Shown here: positions 60,001 to 64,000 of the stretch, piece by piece
How the letters are laid out: the number at the start of each line of letters is the position of its first letter
How positions within the stretch are numbered: position 1 is the first letter of the stretch
Source of the DNA: Liolophura sinensis
Taxonomy: Eukaryota; Mollusca; Polyplacophora; Chitonida; Chitonidae
Direction of reading: 5' to 3'
DNA: 64,000 nucleotides
NCBI RefSeq assembly: GCF_032854445.1
Contig: NC_088295.1
Span: 70,710,028 to 70,774,027 of the forward strand
Made by a program: the position numbers and the translations under genes
The notes under the pieces: generated by a model
The model's input: only the letters and a program-made list of their open reading frames with translations
Database searches by the model: none
Told to the model about the DNA's origin: nothing

Positions 60001-63000
60001 TCTTTCTCCCTGTCAATCATCAGACGACCAGTCACAATTAATACACTCCTGTGAAGACCGATCTCTGTGAGGGCCAGTAGAATTGTGGCCGTTAATTTTC
60101 TAAGCGAGGCTAATAGAACACTAAGTCAAAGAAAAGACGCAGACCAGTTTCTGTTTTAGCGAACATGAAACATTTTTATAGAAAATACCTTTGTTTAGGC
60201 TAATTTGTTACAGATTCAGTTTGTACTGTAAATTAAGCTTCAGTCTGCCTTTTGAAGTTGTCATGTCCTAACCACGCAACTCTTTCCAAGGCACAAAATC
60301 CGCCAGATACTCACCCGCTCACCAGGAGGTCCTGGTTCACCCTGGGACCCAGGTCGTCCAGGCTCACCAGGTCGCCCTGGTTCTCCAGGTTGTCCTGGTT
60401 GTCCCGGCAGACCTTGGAAACCAGCAGGTCCCCTGTTACCGGGATCTCCCCTCTCTCCTACTTCACCCTGAAGAATAAGATAGACTGGTAAGAAACAGGC
60501 CCTTTAAAGTGATAGATCTAGAATCTATAATTCACCTTCAATTAATAAATCGGAAAAATTTTGTGATAATTCAGCTTAGTGAATAATTCTGACAATGTTT
60601 CGTGATAATTCAGCTTCAATGAATAGACCCCTCTAGTTCTGCAAAGGTATGGGGATTAATGAATAATTTTGCAAAATTTTGCAAAAGTGTAGTGATATTT
60701 CCGCTTCAGTGAATAATTTGCAAATGTGTAGTAACTTACCTGAGGACCAGTAAGACCCTGATCACCAGGAAGGCCGGTTGAACCACGGTCCCCGTGAGGG
60801 CCACGGGGGCCGGGACTACCTTGTTTGCCGTCTTTACCGGGGAATCCCTGCAGAAATATTACACCAAAACATCAAATACAGTAAGTCGAAATATTTATAC
60901 AAAGAAAACAATTTTAAAAGAAAGGCAATGTTATCCATTGAAAACATTGCAAACTTCAAACTCTCTAATTTATGTCGCTTGGCGTTCAGCATGAAGGGGA
61001 TAGTGCAACGACTGGTTGACCCGTATCAGTATAATGTACATATATCAGTATCAGTACATGCACCCTAAAGATTCCTTCGTCGTCATATGACTGAAAAATG
61101 GTTAAGTACGACGTTAAACCCCAAGCACTCACTCACTCACTCACTCTAATTTATGAGGTACCGTAAAGGACTCAGTGGCGTTACGAGTATTACGTTACCA
61201 ATTTGTTTACCAAACGTCATCGCAAAAGTTGGAATGAACAACCGAGAGCGTTGCCTATGCCCGAATTATTTTCGACAGGAAGGATTTTTCATTGGTGTGT
61301 TAAGTATAAATTAGATATATTGTACATCTTCTTAACCAAGAGAAACAATTATATTGCACTCAATATAGATAGTTCTTAACATTAACATTTATTCTTAGCA
61401 TGTTACTATCTATGTCATCAAATACCATTAAATAGTTTACACGTCCGAACCCCCGATAACATTATGGCAGCAGACAAAGACGCTGTGCACGTTACCGTTT
61501 CTCCTGGGGCTCCGGGAGCTCCCTGCAGACCGGGTAGACCACGCTCTCCTTGGGGACCTTGTTCTCCAGTCTTACCATCGTTACCAGGGGGACCCTGTTG
61601 AACAACACATGAAATTGTTGACGTCTCATAGAATTTCAATGAAATCCTAATATTAATCAAAAATCTTCATGAAGGCTTCAAGAAGTTTTGAGAACCTACT
61701 GTTGACATGAAATATAAACGCCCAGAGACATAGCAAAAAATCTGTTATAATGTTATGACAGTCCACTTTTCCCAAGGATGGACACCTACAAATGCATATT
61801 ACAGTGAAACATTTATATAATGATGAGAACGGTTTATGAGAAATGGAATTCTGAAATTGTTAGTATTCTGGACATAAAAAGTTTACTTACAGATGGTCCA
61901 GATTCGCCAGATCTTCCGTCAGCACCGGGGGTTCCAGTAGGTCCCTGTTACGAAGAAGGCAATGCTTAAAGAATATGTAACATAGGTAGTTTACAATGAC
62001 ACCAAATCTACATACATTTCGAGAGTTGTTAAAACACACTTTACATACATAGCATGTCTATTGTATCAGCTTAGCTATGCTGTAAATCAGATTAGGGGAT
62101 GTCAGGTAGAAAGGTAATTAAGAAACAGTATTATGGGTTAAAGGATTTCTACTTTCTGGGTGTAGCATGGATTCTAGTGCTGAAAATTGGCTTTCAGTGC
62201 CACTCCAGGTTTCGATCCATCGTTCTGGATATGGCACAGATTCTACTACTGAACGAGAGTACGGTTGGAACAGCGTCTCTGGATATAGCTCACATTATAA
62301 TGCTGAAAACTGGCTTCCAACACTCCGGGTTTCGACCCATCGTTCTGGATATATCAAAGATTCTAGTCCTGAATAAGACCACTCTGGGCCGAATAGCCTC
62401 TCTGGATATAGCACAGATTCTAGTGCTGAAAATTGGTCCAGACATGCTGTCTAGTTCAGAATTAAATACGCTAATGTTAATCGTGAAGCAAATGCTGTGA
62501 GTGCTTACCCTCAATCCTGGAGGTCCTGGGGGACCAGGTCGGCCTGAGTCACCCTGTAAGAAAACACACACCGAATGTGAAGTCAACAAAGTACGCAACA
62601 AAGGCTGTAAATTAGCCACACATATCTTAACGGCGGATTTCAAAAAACGTTGTTATACATGTACCTTAGATAGAAAATTCAAGCTTTGCTGGTGATAAAA
62701 TTTAATTTAACAAATATGACAACTTTTACTGTATATCGTTTATTAGAACGTAACTTAGACAACTACTCTTTGCGCGCAGTAAGCTTGTAAGGAAAATATG
62801 TTCTGAACAAGGCAGAGTCAGGTAACATTAAGACAGAGCGTTTACCACGGGGCCAGCCTCGCCAGTTTCTCCACGGGCTCCACGTTCCCCTGTCTCGCCC
62901 TTCATTCCAGCAAATCCGTTAGATCCAGGAGCTCCACGCTCACCGCTGGTTCCCTGAACAAAAAACAGCGGTCAGTATGGTGTACTTTGACGACATGTTA

Positions 63001-64000
63001 GAACATTTTCACGACGATAGGCTGATATGCTAAATCATTATATCTAACATTCTAGATGCGTCTGTGTTAGAAATTAACATATCCACAGTGAAGTTCTGCG
63101 TAAATGTAAAAATGTATAACATTTTATACAAAAAATGCAGTACACAGTGGAATATAACGCGAAACATTAGTAGTACTTGTAACAGTTAATGTCTTACACC
63201 TGAATGTACTCACCCTCTCTCCTGCCACACCTTGTGGACCAGGGGGTCCTGGGGAGCCTCGGGGGCCCTACAACATTCAACCATGACGTTAAACTCCAAG
63301 ATAGGCTTAGTGTCCATCAGGTCTCCTTTTGATTCCCAAACGCAAACTTCAGGATGAGATGGTTTACAGTAGCATTTTTCAAAAAGAAGAAAACCACAAA
63401 TATTCCTCAACTTCTAAACCTTGCTCATAGATTTGAGTAAATGAATTAAAGTGCAGTTCAGTATGTTTAATCACAGAGATTCAAAACGACATAGCATCTG
63501 TGTATGGACATAGATTGCAGGGACTCTTACAAGGATTGCTTACGTTCCCCGTCAAGGCTGTAACAAACAGTTATCCACATAAGGGTAGGCTAGCTACACT
63601 TACTACCATGTGAAGTAACAGGCATCCCTGAGGAACTGGAGTAATGGTACTTACTCGCTTACCGTCTGCGCCCTGAAGTCCGGGTAGACCCCTCTCTCCG
63701 GGCACTCCGGGTGATCCTCGCTCTCCATGCTCACCAGGACCTCCGGCTTGTCCGGGGGAACCCTGTAAATTGTATAAAGCGCTTAGTTACAAAACTACTG
63801 AACAGTGTTGATCGGGAAAATGTCGGCAACTGAAGCACGGTACATCACACTACACCACAATAACAATCCTTACTGAGGGTTCATATAGCTGAACCTTCTG
63901 ATCTGTCCTTAATTTGTTTAATATGATCATTTATCTTCTTCACTTAATTATCAATTGTTCAATACACACATATACCACCAGTAACACGTTTACCTCTCAC
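48675..64000 (-). CDS. fibrillar collagen alpha chain, C-terminal part (5' end outside window)
   Basis: This encodes a secreted fibril-forming collagen. In transcript order from the window edge, 26 exons (63655-63762 down to 52015-52050) encode 756 residues of unbroken Gly-X-Y. Two short telopeptide exons and five COLFI exons follow, ending at TAA 48675-48677. Every helix exon starts with a Gly codon and is phase 0. Sizes are 54, 108, 162, 216, 45, 99, 153, 72 or 36 bp, the 54/45-bp unit system known from vertebrate fibrillar collagens. The helix of this class is about 1,000 residues, so roughly a quarter plus the N-propeptide lies beyond 64000. The bases at 63992-64000 read as a donor on the minus strand, so the next exon probably ends at the window edge. 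I cannot name the vertebrate clade. Confidence 0.95.
51432..51706 (-). CDS. collagen C-telopeptide exons with likely procollagen cleavage site
   Basis: Exon 51632-51706 (25 codons) leaves the helix with [20 protein letters not shown]. Exon 51432-51449 is an 18-nt microexon (GDGAKE). SYFMR|DSPD resembles the Arg/Ala-Asp sites cut by BMP1/tolloid proteases in procollagens. An RGD triplet sits just outside the helix end. Confidence 0.85.
52015..63762 (-). CDS. collagen triple-helix exons
   Basis: Exons in genome order: 52015-52050, 52478-52513, 52837-52908, 53150-53257, 53603-53656, 54002-54055, 54780-54833, 55032-55139, 55444-55551, 56111-56218, 56421-56528, 56920-57081, 57457-57510, 57788-57841, 58065-58280, 58928-58981, 59272-59325, 59911-60009, 60315-60467, 60740-60847, 61496-61594, 61891-61944, 62509-62553, 62846-62953, 63214-63267, 63655-63762. 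All are phase 0 with GT/AG borders. I see no Gly-X-Y break. GLPGER occurs in exon 58928-58981 and GERGFPGEV in 59911-60009; GLPGER and GFPGER-type motifs bind integrins in other fibrillar collagens. Exon 58065-58280 (216 bp) looks like four fused 54-bp units. Confidence 0.95.
52093..52478. repeat. intron duplication that copies a collagen splice donor
   Basis: Segment A (52093-52170) recurs at 52246-52323. Segment B (52169-52238) recurs at 52409-52478, where it ends in the real donor of exon 52478-52513. The copy of B at 52169-52238 keeps an intact minus-strand GTAAGT (52232-52237) not attached to any exon. Confidence 0.9.
53863..54001. repeat. 44-bp tandem repeat copying the donor end of a collagen exon
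   Basis: Units start at 53863, 53907, 53951 and 53995; the last runs into the real border of exon 54002-54055. On the minus strand each unit carries the exon end GCGAGGAGYACCT-like bases plus a donor. The first and third keep GTAAGT, and the second has lost it. Confidence 0.88.
55570..55730 (-). mobile_element. truncated tRNA-derived SINE in a collagen intron
   Basis: It has the tail TTTATCTATTTGTTTATTTG and the body CTCAAGAATATTTCACTTAT, ACGACGGCGGCCAGCATTAT and CGACCATCCGCAGGTTGCTG. It stops near 55730 before the tRNA-like head. It is similar to the copy at 13570. Confidence 0.88.
59342..59820. repeat. minisatellite of about 63 bp in a collagen intron
   Basis: Repeated units contain GTCAGACAATCTGAAAAGCA, CAGGTCGTATATCAGGCACA and GGATATAACG. 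Central copies are nearly identical and outer copies more diverged. Both strands are open across most of the array because the unit length is a multiple of three; it is not a gene. Confidence 0.9.
60505..60725. repeat. degenerate tandem repeat in a collagen intron
   Basis: Imperfect repeats of GTGATAATTCAGCTTAGTGA, AATAATTTTGCAAAATTTTG and similar strings lie just downstream of exon 60315-60467. Period is roughly 60 bases, with many differences. Confidence 0.6.
61066..61147 (+). mobile_element. SINE 3'-end fragment with ACTC microsatellite
   Basis: TTCCTTCGTCGTCATATGAC, then AAGTACGACGTTAAACCCCA and (CACT)n. This is a 3' tail type I recall from mollusc SINEs. The head is absent. Confidence 0.6.
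62160..62445. repeat. tandem repeat of about 59 bp (118-bp dimer) in a collagen intron
   Basis: The phrase CTGGATATRGCACAGATTCT recurs near 62225, 62277, 62343 and 62401, with alternating neighbours (CTGAAAATTGG; TTTCGACCCATCGTT). It has no coding sense in the collagen frame. Confidence 0.8.

Overview
This is eukaryotic DNA from an invertebrate animal, most likely a mollusc. The evidence is long AT-rich introns with GT/AG borders, animal gene families, a GTACATGTAC-type palindrome scattered throughout, tRNA-derived SINEs of a type I associate with molluscs, and a dense load of decayed transposons. I assign no species. All exon borders were read by eye from splice consensus and phase continuity.

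Layout. (1) 617-23909, plus strand: the 3' three-quarters of an AGAP-family gene (ArfGAP with GTPase-like, PH and ankyrin domains; centaurin-gamma type). It runs from the end of the GTPase-like domain through a Ser/Thr-rich linker, a split PH domain, the ArfGAP zinc finger and ankyrin repeats to the stop codon. Its linker region holds several phase-0 exons, two of them clearly related, and one intron holds a 67-bp array that repeats a splice acceptor. (2) 27265-38810, minus strand: a complete PLP-dependent decarboxylase gene of the CSAD/GADL1 family, about 14 coding exons. One intron holds a dead LINE flanked by an 18-bp target duplication. The start codon may be split by a 77-bp intron, which would add a presequence-like N terminus. 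(3) 39873-45368, plus strand: a decayed Ty3/gypsy-type LTR retrotransposon whose integrase lies upstream of reverse transcriptase (Gmr1-like order), with a 3' LTR and no 5' LTR that I can see. (4) 48675 to the window edge, minus strand: the 3' part of a fibrillar collagen gene. It has 26 Gly-X-Y exons encoding 756 uninterrupted triple-helix residues, a telopeptide with a likely BMP1/tolloid site, and a COLFI C-propeptide that keeps six of the usual eight cysteines.

The three host genes (membrane-traffic GAP, taurine-type amino acid metabolism, extracellular matrix) show no functional link; they are ordinary genomic neighbours. A theme across the window is tandem duplication across exon/intron borders, leaving arrays of spare splice acceptors (AGAP) or donors (collagen, two introns).
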